Positions 26,851 to 34,480 of a stretch of DNA of 64,000 bases are shown piece by piece; the first letter of the stretch is position 1; each line of letters opens with the position of its first letter. Under the pieces are notes generated by a model, which did not search any database, was not told the origin of the DNA, and saw only the letters and a program-made list of their open reading frames with translations. Location: the NCBI RefSeq assembly GCF_000719335.1, contig NZ_JOGB01000007.1:1-64000 (forward strand), read 5' to 3'. Position numbers and translations under genes: made by a program. Origin of the DNA: Streptomyces sp. NRRL S-87 (GTDB lineage Bacteria > Actinomycetota > Actinomycetes > Streptomycetales > Streptomycetaceae).

Positions 26851-28056
26851 GTGGACGTGCAGAAGAAGCTCGACGAGATCGTCGAGACGGTGGCCGGCGC
26901 CCGGTCCATGCCCATGTCGGCCTCGTGCGTGGTCAACCGCGCCGAGCTGCTCGCCATGCTCGAAGAGGTGCGCGCGGCCCTGCCCGGCTCCCTCGCGCAG
27001 GCGCAGGAGCTCATCGGAGGCCGCGACCAGTTCGTCGAGCAGGCCCGCCAGGAGGCGGACCGGATCATCGAGTCGGCGCACGTCCAGCGCGGCACGCTGA
27101 TCTCCGACACGGAGGTGGCCCGCCGGTCCCAGGCCGAGGCCGACCGGATCCTCAGCGAGGCCCGTCGCGAGGCCGAGGAGATCCGCGCCGAGGCCGACGA
27201 CTACGTCGACAGCAAGCTGGCGAACTTCGAGGTGGTCCTCACCAAGACCATCGGCTCGGTGGACCGCGGCCGCGAGAAGCTCCTGGGCCGCGGCCCGGGC
27301 CTGGACGCCGACGGCTTCTCCGACCTGGACGCCCCCGAGCGCAGCCACGACCCCGAGACGCTGCGCCGGCAGGCGGACGAGTACGTCGACACCAAGCTCG
27401 GCGCCTTCGAGGCGGTGCTCAGCAAGACGCTGGAGGCCGTCGGCCGGGGCCGCCAGAAGCTGGTGGGCCGGGTGGCCACCGACGAGCTGGGCGAGCACAT
27501 CGCCGCCCAGGACGCGGCGGCGGACCCGCGGGCCGCGACCAGTGACGCGGACTTCCTGGCGGGGCTCGCCGACCCGGCGGCGCCGGTGGCCGCCATCCCG
27601 GCGCAGGCCGGAGCCCCCGAGCAGCCGTCCTACGCGCCCCGGCAGGACCCGTACCCGGGCGCGGGCGCCGGCTCCGCCGGAGCGGCTTACGCCGCGCCCT
27701 TCGATCACGGCACGGACGGGTACGGCACCGGCTCCTACGGGACCGACGGCCACGGCTACGGGTACGCCCAGCAGGACCCGTACCAGCCGCAGTACCAGGA
27801 CCGTACGGACGCCTACGGCTACCAGCCCGACCCGTACGGCTACCAGCAGCACCAGCAGCACCAGCAGCACGAGCCTCACCAGCAGCACCAGCAGCACCAG
27901 CAGCACCAGCAGCACGAGCAGGACCCGACGCGGCCCGCGCAGGCCCCGTCCCAGCCCCCGTCCCACGCCGCGCTCGACGAGACCAGCCTCTTCGACACGA
28001 GCATGATCGACATGAACCGCTTCCGGGAGTACGAGCAGGGCCGCACCCAGCCGTGA
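26851..28056 (+). CDS. DivIVA-like coiled-coil cell-division protein
   Basis: A 401-residue protein. Residues about 30-190 are strongly helical and charged (ELIGGRDQFVEQARQEADRI; EADRILSEARREAEEIRAEAD), a coiled coil of the DivIVA/SepIVA type. Two related segments, DDYVDSKLANFEVVLTKTI and DEYVDTKLGAFEAVLSKTL, show an internal duplication. The C-terminal 200 residues are Tyr/Gln/His/Pro-rich and disordered, ending in LDETSLFDTSMIDMNRFREY, a likely partner-binding segment. The GTG at 26851 (VDVQKKLDEIV) is preferred; another GTG lies four codons upstream. Precise role is not established. Confidence 0.8.
   Translation: MDVQKKLDEIVETVAGARSMPMSASCVVNRAELLAMLEEVRAALPGSLAQAQELIGGRDQFVEQARQEADRIIESAHVQRGTLISDTEVARRSQAEADRILSEARREAEEIRAEADDYVDSKLANFEVVLTKTIGSVDRGREKLLGRGPGLDADGFSDLDAPERSHDPETLRRQADEYVDTKLGAFEAVLSKTLEAVGRGRQKLVGRVATDELGEHIAAQDAAADPRAATSDADFLAGLADPAAPVAAIPAQAGAPEQPSYAPRQDPYPGAGAGSAGAAYAAPFDHGTDGYGTGSYGTDGHGYGYAQQDPYQPQYQDRTDAYGYQPDPYGYQQHQQHQQHEPHQQHQQHQQHQQHEQDPTRPAQAPSQPPSHAALDETSLFDTSMIDMNRFREYEQGRTQP
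27844..27921 (+). repeat. CAGCAGCAC tandem repeat (Gln-Gln-His)
   Basis: A run of nine-base units coding QQH, with one interruption (GAGCCTCAC), lies in the disordered tail of the DivIVA-like protein. It is slippage-prone and frame-preserving. Confidence 0.9.
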
Positions 28057-28065
28057 CGGGCCGGT

Positions 28066-28095
28066 TTGGGCCCTGGCGGACGGGCCCGGTATCCT
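28066..28095 (+). promoter_or_regulatory. Promoter of the DUF177-rpmF operon
   Basis: TTGGGC (28066-28071) and TATCCT (28090-28095) are 18 bases apart. A leader of about 100 bases with three small stems follows (TCGC/GCGA at 28115-28125; GCTGCC/GGCAGC at 28131-28145; GCCCC/GGGGC at 28144-28158). Confidence 0.5.
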
Positions 28096-28203
28096 GGCTC
28101 TTCGGTCGCGCGTATCGCGACGCGATCCATGCTGCCCGCGGCAGCCCCGCACAGGGGCCGAGCGGCAGCAACCCCCCCAGCTAGTCCGAAAGCAGGAACG
28201 GCC

Positions 28204-28842
28204 CTGAGCACCCGCCTCGACCACCGCAACCCCCTCGTGTTCGACACGCGCGAGCTGGGCCGGCGTCCTGGTGCCATGCACAAGGTGTCCCGGACCGTAC
28301 CCGCCCCGGACGACCTCGGCCTCGCCGGCGTCATCGCAGTGCCGGAAGGCGCATCGATGCAGCTCGGCCTGCGCATGGAGTCGGTCATGGAAGGGGTCCT
28401 TGTCACAGGGATCACCGTGGCTAAGGCCGTGGGGGAGTGCGTAAGGTGTCTGGAGCCGCTGGAGCTCACGCTCAACGCGCGCTTCCAGGAACTGTTCTCG
28501 TACCCTGACGCCGATGCCCGGGGCCGCCTCAAGGCGGAGCCGGACGACGACGCTGAGGACGACGAGGACAGGTATTTCCTCGAGGACGACCTGTTCGACC
28601 TCGAGCCCGTGCTGCGGGACGCGGTGGTGCTCGCACTGCCGTCGCAGCCGGTGTGCCGGGAGAACTGTCTCGGACTGTGCCCCGAATGCGGGCTCAGCCT
28701 GAACGACGACCCCGACCACCACCACGACGCCGTCGACATCCGTTGGGCGGCACTGCAGGGACTCGTCGTGACCGATCAGGGCGACGAGAAGGACAACATG
28801 AGCGGCGCCGCGGACGGCGTCGACGAGAAGCAGGAGAAGTAG
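28204..28842 (+). CDS. DUF177 (YceD-like) protein, probable CTG start
   Basis: A 212-residue protein of the YceD/DUF177 family, linked to 23S rRNA processing or ribosome assembly in bacteria and plants. Landmarks are NPLVFDTRELGRRPGAM, GECVRCLEPLELTL, LDLEPVLRDAVVLALP and the zinc-type CRENCLGLCPECG. The family N-terminus (STRLDHRNPLVF) begins at CTG (28204), six bases after AGGAACGG. No ATG, GTG or TTG lies there. The nearest ATG in frame is at 28129, which would add 25 residues of hairpin-forming leader. rpmF follows after two bases, the conserved yceD-rpmF pair. Confidence 0.85.
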   Translation: MSTRLDHRNPLVFDTRELGRRPGAMHKVSRTVPAPDDLGLAGVIAVPEGASMQLGLRMESVMEGVLVTGITVAKAVGECVRCLEPLELTLNARFQELFSYPDADARGRLKAEPDDDAEDDEDRYFLEDDLFDLEPVLRDAVVLALPSQPVCRENCLGLCPECGLSLNDDPDHHHDAVDIRWAALQGLVVTDQGDEKDNMSGAADGVDEKQEK

Positions 28843-28844
28843 CC

Positions 28845-29018
28845 GTGGCTGTTCCGAAGCGGAAGATGTCGCGCAGCAACACGCGCCACCGCCGGTCGCA
28901 GTGGAAGGCTGCGGTCACCCCCCTGGTTTCGTGTGAGCGTTGCCAGGAGCCGAAGCAGCAGCACATCGCGTGCCCGAGCTGCGGCACCTACAACAAGCGC
29001 CAGGTCCTCTCGGTCTGA
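28845..29018 (+). CDS. rpmF: Ribosomal protein L32
   Basis: A 57-residue L32 with the basic N-terminus [20 protein letters not shown] and four cysteines (CERC and CPSC) for zinc binding. The GTG start is two bases after the DUF177 stop, so translation is coupled. It is followed closely by rnc. Confidence 0.97.
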   Translation: MAVPKRKMSRSNTRHRRSQWKAAVTPLVSCERCQEPKQQHIACPSCGTYNKRQVLSV

Positions 29019-29037
29019 GCGGCTGGTGAGAGGCGCA

Positions 29038-29883
29038 ATGTCTGAGGTTGCCGGCGCTAAGAAGCAGGCAGACAGCAGCAACGCGGCCTCGTCCCACACG
29101 CTTCTGGAAGGGCGGCTCGGCTATCAGGTCGAGTCCGCCCTTCTGGTGCGTGCGCTGACCCACCGCTCGTACGCGTACGAGAACGGCGGTCTGCCCACCA
29201 ACGAACGGCTGGAGTTCCTCGGGGACTCCGTGCTGGGCCTGGTGGTCACGGACACGCTGTACCGCACCCACCCCGACCTGCCCGAGGGCCAGCTGGCCAA
29301 ACTGCGGGCCGCGGTGGTCAACTCGCGCGCACTGGCGGAGGTCGGCCGCGGCCTCGAACTCGGCTCCTTCATCCGGCTCGGCCGGGGCGAAGAGGGCACG
29401 GGTGGCCGGGACAAGGCCTCCATCCTCGCCGACACCCTTGAAGCGGTGATCGGCGCGGTCTACCTCGACCAAGGTCTCGACGCGGCCTCGGAGCTGGTCC
29501 ACCGGCTCTTCGACCCGCTGATCGAGAAGTCTTCGAACCTCGGTGCCGGACTGGACTGGAAGACCAGCCTCCAGGAGCTCACCGCGGCCGAGGGCCTCGG
29601 CGTTCCGGAGTACCTCGTCTCCGAGACGGGACCGGACCACGAGAAGACCTTCACCGCTGCCGCCCGCGTCGGTGGTGTCTCGTACGGCACCGGCACCGGC
29701 CGCAGCAAGAAGGAAGCTGAGCAGCAGGCCGCCGAGTCCGCATGGCGCGCGATCCGCGCGGCTGCGGACGAGCGCAAGGCGGCCGAGGCCGCCGCGGCCG
29801 CGGCGGCCGACACGGCCGCGGCTCAGGTGGGGGCGAAGGACGGCGGGGCGCCGACACCCGCTGCCGACGCCTCCGCCGGCTGA
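29038..29883 (+). CDS. rnc: Ribonuclease III (AbsB)
   Basis: A 281-residue dsRNA endonuclease. The RNase III signature is [15 protein letters not shown] at about residues 56-70, with catalytic Asp and Glu residues in [19 protein letters not shown]. The dsRNA-binding domain ([21 protein letters not shown] ... [15 protein letters not shown]) covers about 178-246. An Ala-rich tail follows. In S. coelicolor this gene is absB, a global regulator of antibiotic production. GAGAGG lies four bases before the ATG; a GTG at 29026 is an alternative. Confidence 0.97.
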   Translation: MSEVAGAKKQADSSNAASSHTLLEGRLGYQVESALLVRALTHRSYAYENGGLPTNERLEFLGDSVLGLVVTDTLYRTHPDLPEGQLAKLRAAVVNSRALAEVGRGLELGSFIRLGRGEEGTGGRDKASILADTLEAVIGAVYLDQGLDAASELVHRLFDPLIEKSSNLGAGLDWKTSLQELTAAEGLGVPEYLVSETGPDHEKTFTAAARVGGVSYGTGTGRSKKEAEQQAAESAWRAIRAAADERKAAEAAAAAAADTAAAQVGAKDGGAPTPAADASAG

Positions 29884-29902
29884 GCTTCCTTCCGGTAGCG
29901 AT

Positions 29903-29932
29903 CCGCCCGCCCCCTCCCGAGGGGGCGGGCGG
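29903..29932 (+). terminator. Terminator of the rpmF-rnc operon
   Basis: Fourteen-base arms CCGCCCGCCCCCTC/GAGGGGGCGGGCGG with a tight loop, 20 bases after the rnc stop. A GTTT follows shortly after. Confidence 0.75.
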
Positions 29933-30046
29933 TGCCGTTTCCGGGCCCCGGGTCCCCGCGCGGCACCGTCACCGTTCCGGCGCACGGCCGGCGGGTCCGC
30001 GCGCGCCGGTAGGCTGCTCGCAGGACCGTTCATCCGAGGAGACGCC

Positions 30047-30907
30047 TTGCCCGAGCTGCCCGAGGTCGAAGTCGTACGGCGCGGACTGGAGCGCTGGGTG
30101 GCGGGGCGGCGCATCGCCGACGTCGAGGTGCTGCACCCGCGGGCCGTCCGCCGGCACCCGGCCGGCGGGGCCGACTTCGGCGCCCGCCTGGTCGGCGAGA
30201 CCCTCGGCGTGCCCCAGCGGCGCGGCAAGTACCTGTGGCTGCCGCTCGAAGGCCGCGGACTCTCGGTCCTGGGCCACCTCGGTATGAGCGGTCAGCTGCT
30301 GGTCCAGCCCGAGCGGGCGCCCGCCGAGAAGCACCTGCGCATCCGGATCCGCTTCGACGACGCCGCGGGCACCGAACTGCGCTTCGTGGACCAGCGCACC
30401 TTCGGCGGGCTGTCGCTCCACGAGAACACCCCCGACGGGCTGCCCGACGTCATCGCGCACATCGCGCGCGACCCCCTCGACCCGCTGTTCGACGAGACGG
30501 CGTACCACCTGGCCCTGCGCGCCAAGCGCAGCACCGTCAAGCGAGCCCTGCTGGACCAGTCGCTGATCAGCGGCGTCGGCAACATCTACGCGGACGAGGC
30601 GCTGTGGCGGGCCCGGCTCCACTACGAGCGGCCCACCGCGACCCTGACCCGACCCCGGAGCGCGGAACTCCTCGGGCACGTGCGCGACGTCATGAACGCC
30701 GCCCTCGCCGTCGGCGGCACCAGCTTCGACAGCCTCTACGTCAACGTGAACGGCGAGTCGGGCTACTTCGACCGCTCCCTGGACGCCTACGGGCGCGAGG
30801 ACGAGCCCTGCCACCGCTGCGGCACGCCGATACGCAGGCGGCCCTGGATGAACCGGTCCAGCTACTTCTGCCCGCGCTGCCAGCGGGCCCCCCGCCCGGG
30901 GGCCTGA
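30047..30907 (+). CDS. mutM: Formamidopyrimidine-DNA glycosylase
   Basis: A 286-residue bifunctional glycosylase/AP lyase removing 8-oxoguanine. The protein begins with an initiator then [12 protein letters not shown], putting the catalytic Pro at position 1 of the mature enzyme, so the TTG at 30047 is the true start. It is preceded by GAGGAG. The lesion-loop region and [14 protein letters not shown] are present, and the C-terminal zinc finger reads [30 protein letters not shown] at 30010-30015 is a plausible -10 box for an independent promoter. Confidence 0.97.
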   Translation: MPELPEVEVVRRGLERWVAGRRIADVEVLHPRAVRRHPAGGADFGARLVGETLGVPQRRGKYLWLPLEGRGLSVLGHLGMSGQLLVQPERAPAEKHLRIRIRFDDAAGTELRFVDQRTFGGLSLHENTPDGLPDVIAHIARDPLDPLFDETAYHLALRAKRSTVKRALLDQSLISGVGNIYADEALWRARLHYERPTATLTRPRSAELLGHVRDVMNAALAVGGTSFDSLYVNVNGESGYFDRSLDAYGREDEPCHRCGTPIRRRPWMNRSSYFCPRCQRAPRPGA

Positions 30908-30992
30908 CCCGCCGGGGCCCAGGGTCCCGCGGCCGGTCACCGGGTCCGACGGACCGCGTGACGTGGCCCCCGGGCGCGGCGGCCGCCGCCCG

Positions 30993-31427
30993 TCAGCCGG
31001 CCGGGTGCTCCGCGTCGTACCGCTCGCGCGCCGCCATCACCGACGGCATGTCCTCCTCCACGAGGTGGATCAGGGCCAGCAGCCGCTCCGCGACGCGCCG
31101 GCCGAGCGGGGTGAGCTCGTAGTCCACCCGCGGCGGGTTCACCGGCTGCGCCTCCCGGTGCACGATCCCGTCGCGCTCCAGCGCGTGCAGCGTCTGGGAC
31201 AGCATCTTCTCGCTCACGCCGTCGACCCGGCGGCGCAGCTCGTTGAACCGGCACGGGCCCTCGTACAGGGCCCCCACGGTCAGGCTGCCCCAGCGGCCGG
31301 TCACGTGCCCGAGGGTCTCCCGGGACGGACAGGCCTTGGCGAAGACGTCGAACGGAAGGTCCTCGGCCCCGCGGCACGCCTGTCCGTCCACCGTCCGCCC
31401 TGCGGTGCTGGTCTCCACGCTCTCCAT
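30993..31427 (-). CDS. HxlR-family transcriptional regulator
   Basis: A 144-residue winged-helix protein of the HxlR (MarR-like) type. Landmarks are a Cys within FAKACPSRETLGHVTGRWGSL, FNELRRRVDGVSEKMLSQTLHALERDGIV and the wing DYELTPLGRRVAERL. Several HxlR proteins with such an N-terminal Cys sense quinones, diamide or aldehydes (QorR, YodB). It is divergent from a flavodoxin/NQO-like gene with a large inverted repeat between them, pointing to a redox-responsive pair. Confidence 0.92.
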   Translation of the reverse strand: MESVETSTAGRTVDGQACRGAEDLPFDVFAKACPSRETLGHVTGRWGSLTVGALYEGPCRFNELRRRVDGVSEKMLSQTLHALERDGIVHREAQPVNPPRVDYELTPLGRRVAERLLALIHLVEEDMPSVMAARERYDAEHPAG

Positions 31428-31458
31428 GCCCTCAGGGTACTCCCGTCAGCCCTCCCGA

Positions 31459-31506
31459 GGTAAGCGCTATCTCCAGGGTTGCGCTTTCCAAAAGTTAGTG
31501 CTTACC
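31459..31506. promoter_or_regulatory. Inverted repeat in the HxlR/flavodoxin intergenic region
   Basis: GGTAAGCGCTA (31459-31469) and TAGTGCTTACC (31496-31506) are inverted repeats with one mismatch and a 26-base spacer. A TTGCGC hexamer (31479-31484) lies between them. The site covers the expected promoter of the flavodoxin gene, so it is the natural operator of the HxlR protein. Confidence 0.55.
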
Positions 31507-31538
31507 TTTTCTCACCGCAGTCCACCTGAGGAGAAGCC

Positions 31539-32141
31539 GTGAGCACCGCCCACACCCCCGTCATCTCGATCGCCTACCACTCCGGCTACGGCCACACCGC
31601 CGTCGTCGCCGAGGCCGTCCGCAACGGCGCCGCCGACACCGGGGCGACCGTCCACCTCATCAAGGTCGACGAGATCGACGACGCCCAGTGGGCCCTGCTG
31701 GACGCCTCGGACGCGATCGTCTTCGGCTCCCCGACGTACATGGGCACCGCCTCGGGAGCCTTCCACGTCTTCGCCGAGGCCACCTCGAAGCGCTGGTTCA
31801 CCGACCAGTGGGCGGACAAGCTGGCGGCCGGCTTCACCAACTCCGGGTCCAAGAGCGGCGACAAGCTGCACACCCTGCAGTTCTTCCAGACGCTGGCCGC
31901 CCAGCACGGCATGCACTGGGTGAACCTGGGCCTGAAGCCGGGCTGGAACTCCACCGCCGGCTCCGAGAACGACCTGAACCGCCTCGGCTTCTTCTCCGGC
32001 GCCGGCGCCCAGACCAACTCGGACGAGGGCCCGGACGCGGTCCACAAGGCCGACATCGCCACTGCCGAGCACCTGGGCAAGCGCGTCGCCGAGACCGCCC
32101 GCCTGTTCGCGGCCGGCCGCGCCGCCGTCGCCGCGGCCTGA
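31539..32141 (+). CDS. Flavodoxin-family (WrbA/NQO-like) NADPH-dependent FMN protein
   Basis: A 200-residue flavodoxin-fold protein. The FMN phosphate loop is IAYHSGYGHTAVVAEAV at the N-terminus; DAIVFGSPTYMGTASGAFHVF and the AAGFTNSGSKSGDKLHTL segment match WrbA-like quinone reductases and iron-sulfur flavoprotein relatives. It probably performs two-electron quinone reduction. GAGGAG precedes the GTG. Divergence from an HxlR regulator suggests induction by electrophiles or quinones. Confidence 0.9.
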   Translation: MSTAHTPVISIAYHSGYGHTAVVAEAVRNGAADTGATVHLIKVDEIDDAQWALLDASDAIVFGSPTYMGTASGAFHVFAEATSKRWFTDQWADKLAAGFTNSGSKSGDKLHTLQFFQTLAAQHGMHWVNLGLKPGWNSTAGSENDLNRLGFFSGAGAQTNSDEGPDAVHKADIATAEHLGKRVAETARLFAAGRAAVAAA

Positions 32142-32161
32142 CCGCCGGCCGGCCCCGTACG

Positions 32162-32208
32162 TACGCCGACGCCCCCGGCACCGAGAAGGTGCCGGGGGCG
32201 TCGGCGTA
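32162..32208. terminator. Bidirectional terminator between flavodoxin and CAP genes
   Basis: A 21-base perfect stem (TACGCCGACGCCCCCGGCACC side at 32162-32182, 32188-32208 opposite) with loop GAGAA lies between convergent genes. Confidence 0.85.
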
Positions 32209-32233
32209 TGCGGCCCCGGGTCGGGGCGCGGCC

Positions 32234-33145
32234 TCAGAAGCCGAAGTCCTGGGTCCACCACGGGCCGCCGGGCGCGAGGTAGACGCCGACGCCCAGGGTG
32301 CGGAACTCGCAGTTGAGGATGTTCTCGCGGTGGCCGGGGCTGTTCATCCAGGCCGCCATGACGGCCGCCGCGTCGCCCTGGCCGCGGGCGATGTTCTCGC
32401 CGCCCAGGCCCCCGATGCCGACCGCGTTCGCGCGGTCCCACGGGTTCCTGCCGTCGGGGTCGGTGTGGTCGAAGAAGCCGCGGACCGCCATGTCCTTGCT
32501 GAAGGCCCCGGCGAGGGCCGCGAGCGGCGGGTTCTGCCGGACCGGGCCGCAGCCGGCCCTGGCCCGCTCCTGGTTCACCAGCGTCAGCACGGCCGCCTCG
32601 ACGGCGGACGCGGACTCCTGCACCGGTGCCTCGGCCGTGCGCGACGGGGTCGGCGCGACCGTCTTGGGCGCGGCCGTCCTCGGTGCGGCGGTCCTCGGTG
32701 CGGCGGTCTTCGTCGCCTTCGGTGCCGCCTTCGGGGTCGCCTTCACCGGGCTCGGCTTCGGGGAGGGCTTCGCGGAGGCGCTCCCGGACGGGCTGGGGGA
32801 GGCGGACGGGGAGGCCGAGCGGGTCGGCTCCGCCGTCTTGCTCCTGGCCTTGGCCCTGGTCGAGGCGCCGCTGTCCACCAGGCTCTTCAGCCCGCCCGGG
32901 TGACGGACCTGCTCGGTGGCGGTCGGGGCCGCGTGCGAGGGGGTGGAGGATGCGGCCGACCGGGCCGTGGCCTTCGTGTCGGAGTCGCCGTGTCCGCCGA
33001 GGATGAAGTTCGTGTCGACGGGGACCAGCCCGGAGGTGAGCGCGGCCGCCCCGAGGGCGACGGCGGCGGTGACACCGAGCAGGCCGGTGCGTACGGGGGC
33101 GTTTCCCTTTCCGCGCGGGGGGCGCGGGCTCCGGTGGCGTCCCAT
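32234..33145 (-). CDS. Secreted CAP/SCP-domain protein
   Basis: A 303-residue exported protein. The first 45 residues form a basic region plus hydrophobic helix (TGLLGVTAAVALGAAALTSG). A long Ser/Thr/Pro/Lys/Ala-rich linker (with repeated TAAPRTAAP units) follows. The C-terminal 120 residues are a CAP domain: LTLVNQERARAGCGPV, FFDHTDPDGRNPWDRA, GGENIARGQGDAAAVMAAWMNSPGHRENIL and GVYLAPGGPWWTQDFG. These match the bacterial SCP/YkwD-type fold. The biological role in streptomycetes is unknown. AAGGAAGG precedes the ATG. Confidence 0.93.
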   Translation of the reverse strand: MGRHRSPRPPRGKGNAPVRTGLLGVTAAVALGAAALTSGLVPVDTNFILGGHGDSDTKATARSAASSTPSHAAPTATEQVRHPGGLKSLVDSGASTRAKARSKTAEPTRSASPSASPSPSGSASAKPSPKPSPVKATPKAAPKATKTAAPRTAAPRTAAPKTVAPTPSRTAEAPVQESASAVEAAVLTLVNQERARAGCGPVRQNPPLAALAGAFSKDMAVRGFFDHTDPDGRNPWDRANAVGIGGLGGENIARGQGDAAAVMAAWMNSPGHRENILNCEFRTLGVGVYLAPGGPWWTQDFGF

Positions 33146-33322
33146 CGGCAGTGCCTTCCTTGCCTTCGCGTCCGCACACTCGGAGGCCCGGAGGCCTTGG
33201 GGCGCGTACGCGGTGATCCTTTACTCACCCAAACGGGTGAGAGGTATTGCTGCGCGACTGTACCGGCATGCGGGCGAGGGGGCGATGTGCTCGGGACGGG
33301 GCCTGACGGATAGCGTTCGCGC

Positions 33323-33604
33323 ATGACTGAAGAGGTGCGGATGACCGCCTGGGTGCGCGGCCGTGTGCAGGGAGTGGGCTTCCGCTGGTTCACCAGGGAG
33401 AACGCGATGGCCATCGGAGGGCTCAGGGGATTCGCCCTCAATCTCGACGACGGCCGGGTACAAGTGGTGGCCGAGGGTCAACGTGAGAATTGCCACCGGC
33501 TGCTCGAATGGCTTCGATCTTCGGACACGCCCGGGCGGGTCGACGGGGTGACGGAGATATGGGGGGCGCCGCGGGGCGGCTACGACGGGTTCGCGATCCG
33601 CTGA
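33323..33604 (+). CDS. acyP: Acylphosphatase
   Basis: A 93-residue acylphosphatase that hydrolyses carboxyl-phosphate bonds. The signature [18 protein letters not shown] holds the phosphate-binding loop and Arg; [19 protein letters not shown] holds the catalytic Asn. TAGCGT at 33311-33316 is six bases before the ATG, so the mRNA is probably leaderless. It lies upstream of smc as in many actinobacteria. Confidence 0.97.
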   Translation: MTEEVRMTAWVRGRVQGVGFRWFTRENAMAIGGLRGFALNLDDGRVQVVAEGQRENCHRLLEWLRSSDTPGRVDGVTEIWGAPRGGYDGFAIR

Positions 33605-33797
33605 TCACAAAGGGTGAGGACCTCTTGCCGATCAGGCCGCAGCGTGGAAGGCTCGAGGTGAGGATGATCTCAGCGGTCCCCTGCCGCCGGACGTGTCGCG
33701 AGCCACTCGCGCCGGTGCTGCCACCCCGGACCTGCGCGGATGATCTCCTGGCCGCTGCGGAGGGCCGGTTCGCCCGCCGATACAGGGCGTGATCGTG

Positions 33798-33968
33798 TTG
33801 ACCGTCAAACTTTTTGGTGAGACGCTGGAAGCCCCGCGCACCTTGGCTGTTTGGCAGTGTTGTCAGGAGAACCGCAGTGACGCGAAGGCACTGCCGGACA
33901 CCGCGGGTGCGAATCCCTCACGACCCACACCGCTTCGGTCGGTCACTCAGTGTGGAGGACCATCCATC
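33798..33968 (+). promoter_or_regulatory. Candidate structured leader RNA before the 70-residue gene
   Basis: A TTGACC box (33798-33803, within the dyad TTGAC-C-GTCAA) with GACGCT 17 bases later could start a leader of about 140 bases. In it CACTGCC (33889-33895) can pair with GGCAGTG (33853-33859) or, by its first six bases, with GCAGTG (33874-33879), two mutually exclusive stems. CCACAC (33925-33930) pairs with GTGTGG (33950-33955), whose last bases belong to the ribosome site GGAGGA (33954-33959). This resembles a regulatory RNA, but no known class was recognised. The rest of the gap, 33605-33797, shows nothing else. Confidence 0.4.
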
Positions 33969-34181
33969 ATGGCAAAGGCGCTTCTCGGTTACGTCGGCGG
34001 TTCCGACCCGCGACTCCTCGCCGAGATGCGACGGCTTCAGCAGCGCGTCCAGGACCTCGAGTCCGAGCTCGTACGGATCCAGTCCGAGAACGACGCGTTG
34101 ACCGCCGCCGCGCAGCAGGGAGAATCGCTGCTGGACAGCATCGACATCGACGTACCCAAGGCGGAGCCTGCGCTCACCTGA
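33969..34181 (+). CDS. Conserved 70-residue coiled-coil protein
   Basis: A small protein beginning MAKALLGYVGGSDPRLLAEM. A predicted coiled coil follows (MRRLQQRVQDLESELVRIQSENDALTAA) and then an acidic tail. The start ATG has GGAGGA nine bases upstream. The same frame is open up to 33789, but the upstream part is poor in coding character and overlaps the structured leader. Neighbouring smc suggests nothing firm. The function is unknown; small coiled-coil proteins of this form occur widely in actinobacteria. Confidence 0.75.
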   Translation: MAKALLGYVGGSDPRLLAEMRRLQQRVQDLESELVRIQSENDALTAAAQQGESLLDSIDIDVPKAEPALT

Positions 34182-34318
34182 TCAATACGAGCCGCACGTT
34201 CGCTGTCATCTACTCCCGCGTGATCTCTCCGCGTGATCCGTAACGGACGCGATCCGTACGGGGCCTCGTGTGCACGAGCTGCGTACGGGTTAGTCCGTTC
34301 ACGGCGCGCGGGTTCTGC

Positions 34319-34353
34319 AAGGGACGCTTCGGCGTCCCTTCTTTCTTTCTCTT
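34319..34353 (+). terminator. Rho-independent terminator before smc
   Basis: The stem AAGGGACGC/GCGTCCCTT with a TTCG tetraloop is followed by a pyrimidine run CTTTCTTTCTCTTT. It is the best textbook terminator in the window and separates the 70-residue gene from smc. The remainder of 34182-34480 shows only a possible TAACGT -10 box at 34417. Confidence 0.92.
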
Positions 34354-34480
34354 TCCCGCGCCGCTCTTTCGCCCGGACGGCCCGTGGCTGTCCTCCGTAC
34401 GGGGGCCGGATTCGTTTAACGTCTGATCTGCCCTGCACCTTCATGGGTGAAACCGGAAGTGAAAGGTAGAGTCCGGCGGC

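Noticed and set aside
27844..27921. Short regular repeats as a CRISPR array
   Set aside because: The unit is nine bases without spacers and lies in frame inside a gene. No CRISPR-like array was found anywhere.
33905..33930. Resemblance to a cobalamin riboswitch or a tRNA T-arm (GGGTGCGAATCCC followed by ACGACCCACAC)
   Set aside because: The B12-box and the conserved core are missing, and no cloverleaf can be drawn around it. It is kept only as part of an unclassified leader.
33789..33968. N-terminal extension of the 70-residue protein to 130 residues
   Set aside because: The upstream frame has no ribosome site, poor codon bias and overlaps the structured leader. The ATG at 33969 has GGAGGA.
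34233..34469. 78-codon frame between the 70-residue gene and smc
   Set aside because: It runs across a perfect terminator hairpin and U-run, and has poor coding composition.
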